Assembly: GCA_000697335.1 (NCBI GenBank)
Contig: JNEM01016781.1
Location: 1 to 16,210 of the forward strand
Length of the DNA stretch: 16,210 nt
Direction: 5' to 3'
Origin: Conidiobolus incongruus B7586
Taxonomy: Eukaryota > Entomophthoromycota > Entomophthoromycetes > Entomophthorales > Conidiobolaceae
This document shows, piece by piece, positions 7,880-16,210 of this stretch (within the stretch, counting starts at the first letter, position 1; each line of letters opens with the position of its first letter). Below the pieces are notes generated by a model. It was not told the DNA's origin. It did not search any database and saw nothing but the letters and a program-made list of their open reading frames with translations. The position numbers and the translations under genes were made by a program.

Positions 7880-9825
7880 TAATATTACTTGTATATATAA
7901 TTATGTTGATGGATTGATATATATTATAATATTTTAATAACCAACGATGTTATAAAGGTTAGCTTTTAATGTTACGATTTTTAATATGAATTTATTCTAG
8001 ATTATATTATGCATGAAGTATAATTCCTTTAACATATATGATATGTAAAATATTCCACCCAAAATAACCTAATGTATAATATTAGAAAGCAGAGAACCGA
8101 ATGAATAGGAAAGATATAAGAAATGTATATAATATATATTTAATTATTTCAACATTGAAATTATATTAAATGCTTTAATAAAGACCAAATCCATTCAAAT
8201 CATTTTCAATTACTAATTTTACTCAATAATTTTGACAAAAGGATAAATGGTAAAATAATTTAATGAAATATATATTCCACTATAAATACAATATATTCTG
8301 TTTTATGCAGGATTAAATTCATTTATTATCTCAAATCCCTAGTTTATAAAATTTAATCCTAAATAATGCTCTGTAATTTATTATTTTATTTTATAATATT
8401 ATAATATTAAAATAGTTATTGGAATATCAATATGCCAGATTTTGTGTAATTAATAAAGTTTTATGTGATTGGTAGTTGGCTAAATATCACATGATTATGT
8501 TTATGATAAAGGGATGATATTAGTTGAGAATAGCTATGTATGCTAACTCAATTTATCTTACATCTTATATCATCCTTGAATGTTTAAGTACCATTCAGGA
8601 AAATATAACTACTATCAAATGTTATAAATGAGAATTATATCAATAAAAATTATAAAAAATATCATATTTTACCCATATCATGATACTAAAGTATATATTA
8701 TAATTATAAAAACCTTGATAGTCAATATTTTTTTAATAAATATTGTTTTTTAGATCAATTATAACAAAACTAATAACTATATTATCAACAAAAAAAATAT
8801 ATAGTTTGAAGCACCCTCCAATATTGACTGATAATATGTATTTGATATCTCTGATATCATGGATAAATATAGCAAATATCTGGCTAATTATCTAGAATAT
8901 AACATTGTCAATGTATTATTTTTTGATTTAAAACTAAAATCGCAATTCTTAATATTTACCCTCATTGATATGCTATTTATACTTCAACCAAAAAAATGAA
9001 AAAAACCATCATATTCAAATTAGTTATTATTCGTTAATATGAATATCGAATTATCATTACTCAGAACCAATTTTTTCTAAGTTCAGATTTTAATATAATG
9101 TATTTGTGAGATTTCACTTACAGATATTGGACAAATATAATTATTATTATTATTATTGAATTGATAGTATTTGATACTTTATTTGGTAAAAATATAACTA
9201 TTGATTAAATTTAATATTATTGTTCAAAATAAATTGAAAATAATAGTATATGAAGATGTATATGATTCAAGTATGATGTTTGAATTTATTAACAAAATTT
9301 TGAATTTATTAAATATTTCAAAGTTAACAATTTGAAATTTAATATCAATTTTAAAAAAAGAAATTAAAATAGTGTTGTTAAAATTGCAGCTTATATAATA
9401 TATATCAATATTATAACAAAATCATCATCCTGATGTAATAAATTAATCTTTTTTAAAACAAAAAATATCTTGCTCAGAATATACATATATATATATTCAT
9501 GAAATAATATGAAAATGACTTAATAAATGGAAATAAAAAATAAGTTATCATTTTAAATCATTTCTCTAAAAATCAAAAATAAATTCATGGCTATTTTTGG
9601 ATATATAACGTATACAATAAATATCATAAATGAATGTTAATTTCTACGATTTGGTGTGTCATATAAATCCATAGTTATAAGACGGATATAATTTTTTAAA
9701 TTGTGTAATGTGTATTGTCTATGAGCTTTGCTCAAGGGCATGTAATTTCGATAAGGTATCCTTGGGTTATTGGGAGCTATTTATATATTGTTATAGTATA
9801 ACCATGGTTATATAAATGATATTAA
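7880..9825. other. AT-rich intergenic DNA with short repeats
   Basis: No gene recognised. It contains an imperfect nested stem-loop (8508-8577) and an ATT triplet run near 9140-9160. A short frame at 9720-9800 starts MSFAQGHVISIRYPWVIG (26 codons) in a GC-richer spot just before the Alba-like frame. Otherwise it looks like background. Confidence 0.5.
8508..8577. repeat. nested imperfect stem-loop
   Basis: Outer arms AAGGGATGATAT and ATATCATCCTT (one bulged G) enclose an inner hairpin TTGAG..TAGC / GCTA.CTCAA with a 7-nt loop. Both arm pairs are centred differently, so the fold is asymmetric. No known RNA family recognised; could be chance in AT-rich DNA. Confidence 0.3.
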
Positions 9826-9837
9826 GTGAGCATTCAT

Positions 9838-10014
9838 ATGTTAATGGGTAACGAAATCAGTATCCTTAAAAATAGGATATATATATTAATAAACCAAATT
9901 CATGGTGATAAGGTTATACAGGTTAGGAATCCTTCTATAGAGCATGCTATAACCGTTTGTAAAATAGCTATAGAAATCATAAAGAGCGTCCATCATATTG
10001 GAACATGGTCATAG
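9838..10014 (+). CDS. small ORF with weak Alba-domain resemblance
   Basis: A 58-residue frame from the ATG at 9838 (a stop sits at 9823-9825) to TAG at 10012-10014. It reads NEISIL at the start, a hydrophobic strand or helix YILINQ, then DKVIQV, then an amphipathic stretch HAITVCKIAIEIIK. In Alba-type nucleic-acid-binding proteins the order is NEIRI, a helix, DEIVLKAMG, then RAIxxxVxxxExIK, and the AI-to-EIIK spacing matches here. The Gly-rich loop is missing (NPSIE instead) and the usual GLHQ is only HHIG. The frame is GC-richer than its flanks. It may be a real small gene, an exon, or a remnant. The Alba link is an inference. Confidence 0.3.
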   Translation: MLMGNEISILKNRIYILINQIHGDKVIQVRNPSIEHAITVCKIAIEIIKSVHHIGTWS

Positions 10015-10084
10015 TGTTTGAATTATTGAAATAAATATTATTTACAATAATATACATATTGCCACTAAAAGATATACTGGTCTG

Positions 10085-10141
10085 GTTCATATTATATATA
10101 AGTATATTATAGATTGATTCGTGGACCATAATAATATGAAC
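10085..10141. repeat. 11-bp perfect inverted repeat
   Basis: GTTCATATTAT at 10085-10095 and ATAATATGAAC at 10131-10141, with a 35-nt spacer that also contains GGACCA complementary to TGGTC just outside the left arm. Could be a protein-binding palindrome or the ends of a tiny element; no TA duplication was evident. Confidence 0.45.
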
Positions 10142-10487
10142 GTTTATTAAGATAAAAGGAATATAGATTATAAAATCAGATGACTCAACTTACTGGCTAT
10201 TTATTATATATAAAGTAATTATAACTTCCAGATTTACAAAGATTGTATATAAATGTGACATAATAAAACTTTAGATGTCTGTAAAATCTATATATATTCC
10301 CATATTGATGTTATTTATAATATTGAATACATCATATGAAATGTATGTCAATACTGATAGCTATGATAACACCAGGTCGAAGAATAAGAAGTAATAGATC
10401 TTGTAACGAAACTATTTTGTAAAGGCTATTATTTCACTAAATGACAAACTAATAATATATTATAGAACGTTATTTAAATATGTTCAC

Positions 10488-10503
10488 GACAGCTAATGCT
10501 GTC
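10488..10503. repeat. short GC-containing hairpin
   Basis: GACAGC TAAT GCTGTC, a perfect 6-bp stem with a 4-nt loop. It stands out in AT-rich surroundings, but no U-run or adjacent gene gives it a role. Confidence 0.35.
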
Positions 10504-11470
10504 ATTCATTACTAGTAATACAAATAATAGTATAAATATTGATAAATTATTCAAACATTGGGATCTAATGGAGGTGTTGATATTTAATATTTGATTATCA
10601 TGAACAATTTGGGAAAATAATATTAAGTAGTTTATTTATTCAATCTAACTTTCAATGAAATTATAATTAGCTTACGCTTAACTAGAAATTGAAATTTAAA
10701 CCTATAATTCAAATCTTGTATTGTTGTAATAAATAACGATAACCCCAAAGATATTAGCTCTTTAATTATATTTGAATATTATCATCTGAATTATAATGTT
10801 ATATTTTGCAATGATTTGAAACTTTTTCAATAACTTTTTAAAAATATTATGATAAGATTAAAATAATCGGATTTATGATTTTATTATAAAATAATTTAAT
10901 ATTAGATATTTAAATATATAAAGATGATATCATCATCTTAAACCTTTCCAATATAATTATATTTCAAATAAAAAAAATTTAATTAAGAAATTTTAAAAAT
11001 TTATTATCACAATATAATTCTATTTTGATTGAATTCAAAAATTTATTTATCATTTTTTAAACTAAATTTTACAATAATAAATTTAATATTAAGATATATT
11101 AAGAAAGTTGAAATATTTAATTCATCATACATTATTCCTCTAATTTCTAAATAACATAAAACTATTAATTAATCATAAAAAATTTTATCAAGTTTCGATG
11201 TATATATGATTAAAGAAATAAATTCAATATCAAATATTTGATCATTATTAATAATGAATTAAATTCTCTTTATATATGGTTCAGTAGCAATATTATATTT
11301 TTATATTTTTTCGGATATATAATCCTGCTCATATATTTTTATAAATAAAGAATTTTATTTAAATATAAATCAAAGATTACCCAAATTCCAATTCTTTTAC
11401 GAAGCTGGATGAATATGGAAGATATAATTCATTTCGTAATTTTAATTGATTTATCCATATGTATATTTAG

Positions 11471-11599
11471 ATTTTATCAACTCTTAACATTATATATTTT
11501 CATGGTCTAAAATCTCAAGGAAAAGGGAAAAGTAATGATGGTACTTATTACCATTCTTATAGAACTAAAGGGGTATATATATTAAGTTTATTGGACTGA
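11471..11599 (+). other. short Gly/Ser/Tyr-rich open frame, possible remnant
   Basis: Open from after a TAG at 11468-11470 to TGA at 11597-11599, 42 codons with no ATG. The middle reads HGLKSQGKGKSNDGTYYHSY, unusual for random AT-rich DNA. Fungi have poorly characterised proteins with NSQGN and SNSDGSYYY repeats that this recalls, but the match is from memory and weak. Confidence 0.2.
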
Positions 11600-12403
11600 G
11601 TTTTAAAATTCTATATAACGATTTATACCCTTTATCCAATATAAATTATATGCAAGGGATAAGGATTATATATTATATATATTTCATAATTTTTATTATT
11701 CAGTGTTAATTACATTCAAGAAAATAAATAAACTGAATGAACATTGCTTTAATAATATTGAAAAATACATAAAATGGCTACCAATTATATTTATTAGTAT
11801 GATAATAACCTCTATGTATCAAATAATTATATATATTATAAATTTGACTTATTCATCAAATATATTTAGATTGATATATTTTTGAGGAGCAATTCAAGTT
11901 TATTAACTTCAATTTATTAATATTTAATAATCATAATGTCATTAATACATCAAAATGGTATGATAATATTATTAAATCCCTTTTATATGTAATAAGCCGT
12001 TTATTATTTATTTGATTCCCCATTACCCCTCCTCCAAGTAAAAAAAATATTTTATCCTTTCAAAAATATATAATCTGAACATATTTGAATTTTACTATAG
12101 ATATTTAATAATTTTTTTAATAGAACAAAAAGTTCAGAAATAAATTGATTATTTCTAGAATATTAATCAAGTTTAGTTATCCAGTAATAATTATAATTCA
12201 TATAAATGATGATAAAATTTATTAAAAATTTTAAACTTGTGATTGACAAAATTATTTAAGAAAAAAAAATTCAAATTGGGTAATATTTATATTATGTTTT
12301 ATAGTTAATAATAATTAACATCAAACCCCATTTTGATATTCAATAAAAATTTTATGATTTAATATGATGTCGTATATTGCAAAATTCTAAAATATCTATG
12401 AAC

Positions 12404-12467
12404 ATCCCGACACATTAAATTTTACCCAACCATTAATATGTTTTATTGAGTTTTGATTGGTGAATTA
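12404..12467 (-). promoter_or_regulatory. conserved block downstream of cysteine dioxygenase copy 2
   Basis: Counterpart of 6088-6151, sharing ATCCCGACA, TTTTACCCAAC and TTTTGATTGG at the same order and spacing. It marks the downstream limit of the duplicated unit that I can see, since similarity is not obvious beyond it. Confidence 0.5.
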
Positions 12468-12634
12468 AATTTTTAACATCCAGTAATTAAAATATTCACC
12501 TTTCTTTTTCCATATTTGACCTTACTATATGGTGGAATCAATATACTTATCCAATCATTCATAGACTCATAAGGAAAATCCTTTCAATAGGAAATATACA
12601 TTTGATATTGATATTATTAAGTGATACTTAAAGT

Positions 12635-12640
12635 TTTATT
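12635..12640 (-). terminator. poly(A) signal AATAAA for dioxygenase copy 2
   Basis: AATAAA on the minus strand about 70 nt past the stop codon, within AAAGTTTTATTTATAG on the plus strand, matching the paralogue's position and context. Confidence 0.5.
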
Positions 12641-12710
12641 TATAGATATTGCAACAATTAAAGGAGATATTATACATTGAGAGGAGGTTTTAAGACAATG
12701 AGATAGATAA

Positions 12711-13394
12711 TTAATCATATTCCACCTTGGTGCCATACTTGGAATAGAAAGTACAGCGCCCAGATTTTCGAGCTTTCCCTGTATCATGTTCATATGTTTT
12801 ACACTCCAAGATTGGTGGTGAGTAAAGGTGCAAAGAAATGGCAGGTCTCGAGGATGAAGGGTTTGAAACTCTATGCAAACCAATTTTATCGTGGATGTAG
12901 GTGACTTGGTTTGGTCCAAAAACTTCTTCTCTCGTTAAAGTCATCTCGCTTTCTTTGGGAAGGTCCTCATTCGGACATTCATACAAGGACTCTACAACTT
13001 CTCCATCTAATATTTTCATAATACAATGACTCCCAGCATGGTCATGAATGGGACTCTTTTGGTTTTCTCCCCAAACGAGGAGGATTAAGTTATATTCTCC
13101 ATTTCCGTCATCTATAAGGTTACGGGTATAGCGGTGAGGATCATAAAAAACATATCGCTCCCATTCTTCAGGATTAGACTGGTATTCCTCCATGTAGCGA
13201 ATAATTTTATTAACATCGATATCTTTACTCGAGAGCCCTTTGTTGCCCATTTCCTGGCGGATTAAATATATGAGCTCGTCAAGAGACTTGGGAGAAGGGT
13301 TAGCATTATGAACCTTACACTTTGGCCAAGTAGGACACTTGTCCTTCAAAGAGGCGAAGTGGGAAGGAACTTTAATAGGATTTGAGGTTAACAT
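12711..13394 (-). CDS. cysteine dioxygenase type I, copy 2
   Basis: Paralogue of the gene at 6386-7069, same length (227 residues from the ATG at 13394) and same reaction. An in-frame TGA at 13425-13427 rules out a simple upstream extension, so 13394 is the first usable ATG. Iron ligands are His117 and His119 (PIHDHAGSHC) and His174; Cys124 and Tyr191 would give the Cys-Tyr crosslink; Tyr89 and Arg91 bind substrate. Residues from SPKSLDEL to GENQKS (about 80) are identical to copy 1, whereas the leader, the loop after ESLY and the last 30 residues differ often. One codon is gained in the leader and one lost in the loop after ESLY, so length is unchanged. Pro before IHDH is a residue I would expect at this place in the family. 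Both copies appear functional; the divergent loop and termini suggest some specialisation. Confidence 0.95.
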   Translation of the reverse strand: MLTSNPIKVPSHFASLKDKCPTWPKCKVHNANPSPKSLDELIYLIRQEMGNKGLSSKDIDVNKIIRYMEEYQSNPEEWERYVFYDPHRYTRNLIDDGNGEYNLILLVWGENQKSPIHDHAGSHCIMKILDGEVVESLYECPNEDLPKESEMTLTREEVFGPNQVTYIHDKIGLHRVSNPSSSRPAISLHLYSPPILECKTYEHDTGKARKSGRCTFYSKYGTKVEYD

Positions 13395-13424
13395 CTCGAT
13401 AACAATTGAAAGCAATTGAACTTG

Positions 13425-13496
13425 TCAAAATAAAAAAGGAAATTGGTTTAAATTTGAAGTCCATTCTTCCCATTTATATAATTTTGATTCTGTCAT
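13425..13496 (-). other. upstream ORF in the leader of dioxygenase copy 2
   Basis: ATG at 13494-13496 opens a 23-codon frame (MTESKLYKWEEW at the start) ending in TGA at 13425-13427, in the same frame as the main start 102 nt downstream of its ATG. The aligned ATG in copy 1 (7168) instead reads straight into the dioxygenase. If transcribed, it could damp translation of copy 2 or be the remains of an N-terminal extension. Confidence 0.4.
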
Positions 13497-13499
13497 CCT

Positions 13500-15687
13500 T
13501 AAAATGGTCAAATGGTGAAAATGGACTAATTTATCCAAATGAGGGGAGGGTGGATTACTATTTTTATTTGTTTTAAATTGGCGAAATATTAATTCAAATA
13601 GACAAAGCGTTAAAATTTGTGCAGGTTGGAAATTTTTAATAATATGAATTCCCTAGTTAATACAATAATCAAAAAATTAAGATAATAATACTAATAGTAT
13701 ATAGTAATGATTGAACCTCACGCTATAGCCGTATTTAATATTCATGAAAACTTAGGCATCTGAATAAATCATATGACCAATCAAAATTTTTATCGAATGT
13801 GACAATGAACTGCGAAGTAAACGAAAATTAGCCTACAACAATTAAGTAAACCCCGTATTTTCAGCTTTTCAATAAGCTCCATAGAAAAAATATCCAATAT
13901 TTTATCTCATTTTGAATCATAATTTAACAAAATCTTATAAAAAAAATCCTTAAACATAAAATAAACCAATAGTTTACTTGGATTTATAAAAAATAGTCCA
14001 AATCACTTTGATTACAGTTTCAAACAATGAAATCATTCTTAATCATTTATTTTATATCTGAATATACAAATCAATTGAAATATATTTGATCTTAATAAGT
14101 TAATAAAATCTATTTGAGCATTCTGAGTATTTAATCAATGATAACAAATGGTTCAAGATTAAATTATAAAAACTGTATTTGTTTCTATCTGGTTCATTCT
14201 TATAATTTCACATTCATATCCAAATATTATGATTTTTAATGTTATTAATGGAAATTTATTTATTGGAATTCATTTTAAAAAACTATCATTGTTTAGAATG
14301 GCGTTAAAAGCATTAAATAGGTGAGATAATTGTTTATATCTCAATATACCATTAACCTTCAAAACTAATTAAACATTGATATTTAAAAATTTTGAGTTAT
14401 TCAATAATTAATTTCAAATTTATATAAATACTATTGGTCATATTTAAATATTGGTTCATTATCAAAAATATTAGACAATATAAGTTCTTAAATTTAAGTA
14501 TGGATATATTCTGGAAATTTATATTCTAAGAATCTATATTCGTATGGTGGGAAAATTATAATTCATAAATTATATAAAAATATAAATTGTTCTATAAATA
14601 TATTTTATATTTATATATTTAATGAATTCATAGTATAATTAATAATAGAAAATTTAATTAAAAGTTATTTATATTCCAATTATTTACATGATTGAAAAAT
14701 GTACATTAAGTGTAGTTAATATATTTAAAAGAAATTAAGTTTATATGTTTAATAAATAACATCAATAATATATATGGAATAATATTGAATAGTCGATATT
14801 TTGATTTAAAAACTATAATTTATTCGTAATTACATTGATTGGTTTGATATTGTATGAAAATTAGCTGATTTTATTTGACTTCTTTCGAGTATTGCTGATA
14901 TAATATTATAAAATTCATACAATTTAAGCTCAACAAGATTATTTCTAAGATTAAATTATAAACTAAAAGGAAGTTTGAAAAAGTTAATGAATTTGATATA
15001 TGATCTACTCTATTCTCCTTTAGTTTAGTATTTTAAAACAATATTTAATATTTTACTAATATTTGTTAAAATTTAAATTTGTTGAGGTGTTATTAAAATT
15101 CTAATTCTTTAAATTCTTATATAAACTCTATATTAAACTGATTCTAGTAATATGAATAACTAATGCTTTCAAAGTTAATAATATAATTAATACCATTATA
15201 ACTAATAAAACTAGTTTTTTATCTTATTTTTTATCCTTTATTTCATAATTATTAATTATTTTTTATTTTTAAAAATCAAAACAAGCTTTAATATTAATTT
15301 AAATTAATTTTAATTATTAAGAAACATTATTTGATATATTTAAATATTTACAGCTTATTATTAAACCAAATTATCTTTTTTATATTTATTTTAAATTTTT
15401 TTATATATTTGATTAAATTTTTTATATTAATATTTGTTATATTTAAAATAAAAAATATAATATTTTTATATATAATTGAAATATTTTATTAATTTTTATT
15501 TGAGCTAAATTATAATATAATAAAACTATTGATTAATAATTTAATTTAAATAATAAAATTCATCAGAAATTATTCAATTTTAATTAATTATATAAATATC
15601 TCTTAACCTTAATATTATCTACATAAAATAATAATAATTAATTAAAATAATATAGGTTTCATAATATTAAAATAAAATATAAATATA
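13500..15687. other. AT-rich DNA without recognised gene
   Basis: The first few hundred bases are the presumed promoter region of copy 2 and include a purine-rich tract (13541-13553) and an ACCAATCAAAA at about 13778-13788. No open frame or peptide relic is convincing from 13700 onward. From about 15190 the DNA becomes as AT-saturated as the transposon fossils, so 15190-15687 is probably an unidentified decayed repeat next to mariner 2. Confidence 0.5.
13541..13553 (-). promoter_or_regulatory. C-rich tract upstream of dioxygenase copy 2
   Basis: On the minus strand CCACCCTCCCCTC, about 150 nt upstream of the start codon, containing the CCCCT core known as the fungal stress response element bound by Msn2/4-type zinc fingers. 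It is conspicuous in AT-rich DNA, and I see no equivalent in front of copy 1. Role inferred only. Confidence 0.3.
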
Positions 15688-16142
15688 TTATTCCTTTTTA
15701 TTTTTAATAAAAGGAATTTTTTGGAATTGAAAATAAATAAATATTTTAATATATAATTTATAAAAATAAATATATAATATAAATTTAATAGTTTCTTTTA
15801 TTATTAATAGCTTTCTGCTATGTTTTTAACAAAGTTCTAATACTTAAAAAACTATTCTTTTTATTAAAGACTAAAATTTAATATTTTATAAATTAATTAA
15901 ATTTTCTTATAGAAATTTTTTTTTGTAAGCTGGTTTTTTAATTACCTAAAGCAATTATAATCACATAAATTATAATCTAAAGAATATACCAGATATGATA
16001 GTTCTTTCTAGTTATTTTTAATTAGAAAATTTTTTACAACTTTAGATTTATATATTTAGTAATTATAATACAAAATAATAAGGTTTTTTAAATTATATTA
16101 AGGATACTAATTAAAAATACTTTTATTTAAAAAAGTAATATA
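15688..16142 (-). mobile_element. mariner copy 2, 3' part, interrupted
   Basis: Reverse complement of the 3' third of mariner 1 with high similarity along its length (matching about 3389-3839). The outer end at 15688 starts TTATTCC after a TA at 15686-15687. The C-terminal catalytic Asp (third of DDD, in CDY) is still GAT, while the family HDN reads YYN. Its stops differ from mariner 1: Trp and Gln codons kept there as TGG and CAA are TAG and TAA here, and one Gln kept here as CAG is TAG there. There is a 2-nt deletion relative to mariner 1 after the KNQL position. The 5' part is displaced by mariner 3 at 16143 and lies outside the window. Confidence 0.85.
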
Positions 16143-16210
16143 TTATCTTAAATTTACAATAATGGGAAATTTTTTAATTTGTGATTTTTCAAGTTATATT
16201 ATTAATTTAA
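16143..16210 (+). mobile_element. mariner copy 3, 5' end, nested in copy 2
   Basis: The first 68 bases match the 5' end of mariner 1 (2508-2575), starting TTATCTTAAATTT and AATAATGGGAAATTTTTTAA. The join is at a TA (16141-16142) that is also present at the equivalent place in mariner 1's interior (about 3388), so this is an insertion into copy 2 rather than a rearranged end. The rest lies beyond the window. Confidence 0.75.

Larger units (their letters stand above)
10015..12403. other. AT-rich intergenic DNA, no confident gene
   Basis: About 2.4 kb between the Alba-like frame and the second dioxygenase unit. It holds two small inverted repeats (10085-10141 and 10488-10503), one short protein-like frame (11471-11599) and a pyrimidine-rich spot at about 12018-12038 (CCCCATTACCCCTCCTCC). 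Nothing else is supported. Confidence 0.5.

Noticed and set aside
11703-11885. 60-codon hydrophobic frame that could be a membrane peptide
   Set aside because: It lacks an early ATG and its Ile, Tyr, Asn and Lys content is what AT-rich DNA gives by chance.
12617-12919. Minus-strand open frame overlapping the end of dioxygenase copy 2
   Set aside because: Another reading frame over the same conserved DNA, with no independent family match.
14140-14180. tRNA-like GGTTCAAGATT box
   Set aside because: No acceptor stem, anticodon arm or A box could be placed around it.
1-16210. Organelle (mitochondrial) DNA, because of the AT content
   Set aside because: No mitochondrial genes or tRNAs are seen, and the contents are nuclear enzymes, spliceosomal-type introns and DNA transposons.

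Overview
The window looks like nuclear DNA from a fungus with a very AT-rich genome. Both intact genes are fungal-type cysteine dioxygenases. The broken host gene carries spliceosomal introns of about 50-60 nt. The DNA transposons show a C-to-T / G-to-A mutation pattern resembling fungal repeat-induced point mutation (RIP). The dioxygenases read closer to early-diverging fungal versions than to those of filamentous ascomycetes. That placement is an impression from memory, not a database result.

Layout. Positions 1 to about 720 hold the C-terminal half of a decayed Tc1-like (DD34E) transposase entering from the left edge. About 720-1840 is extremely AT-rich and probably another decayed element. 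About 1850-4309 is a broken S-formylglutathione hydrolase (esterase D) gene, split by a complete 1,332-bp mariner element at 2508-3839 flanked by TA duplications. About 4310-6080 shows no gene. Two cysteine dioxygenase genes lie on the minus strand at 6386-7069 and 12711-13394, about 6.3 kb apart in direct orientation. They share a conserved downstream block, a poly(A) signal at matching distance, and about 100 bp of upstream sequence, so they come from a local duplication. The DNA between them is AT-rich and holds only small unrecognised or doubtful ORFs, one weakly resembling an Alba domain. To the right, about 13500-15687 has no recognisable gene. From 15688 a second mariner copy (minus strand) is itself interrupted at 16143 by the 5' end of a third mariner that leaves the window.

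How the parts relate. The dioxygenases are intact and keep all known catalytic residues, so cysteine would be oxidised to cysteine sulfinate in the cytosol. The flanks are a transposon graveyard. The clearest signal is mutational: the mariner transposase keeps one 345-codon frame with no net frameshift, yet has about fifteen premature stops, all TAA or TAG. Comparison of copies shows CAA/TAA, CAG/TAG and TGG/TAG pairs at the same codons. This fits C-to-T mutation preferring CpA. The dioxygenase paralogues escaped this and share a 116-nt perfectly identical tract that suggests gene conversion.
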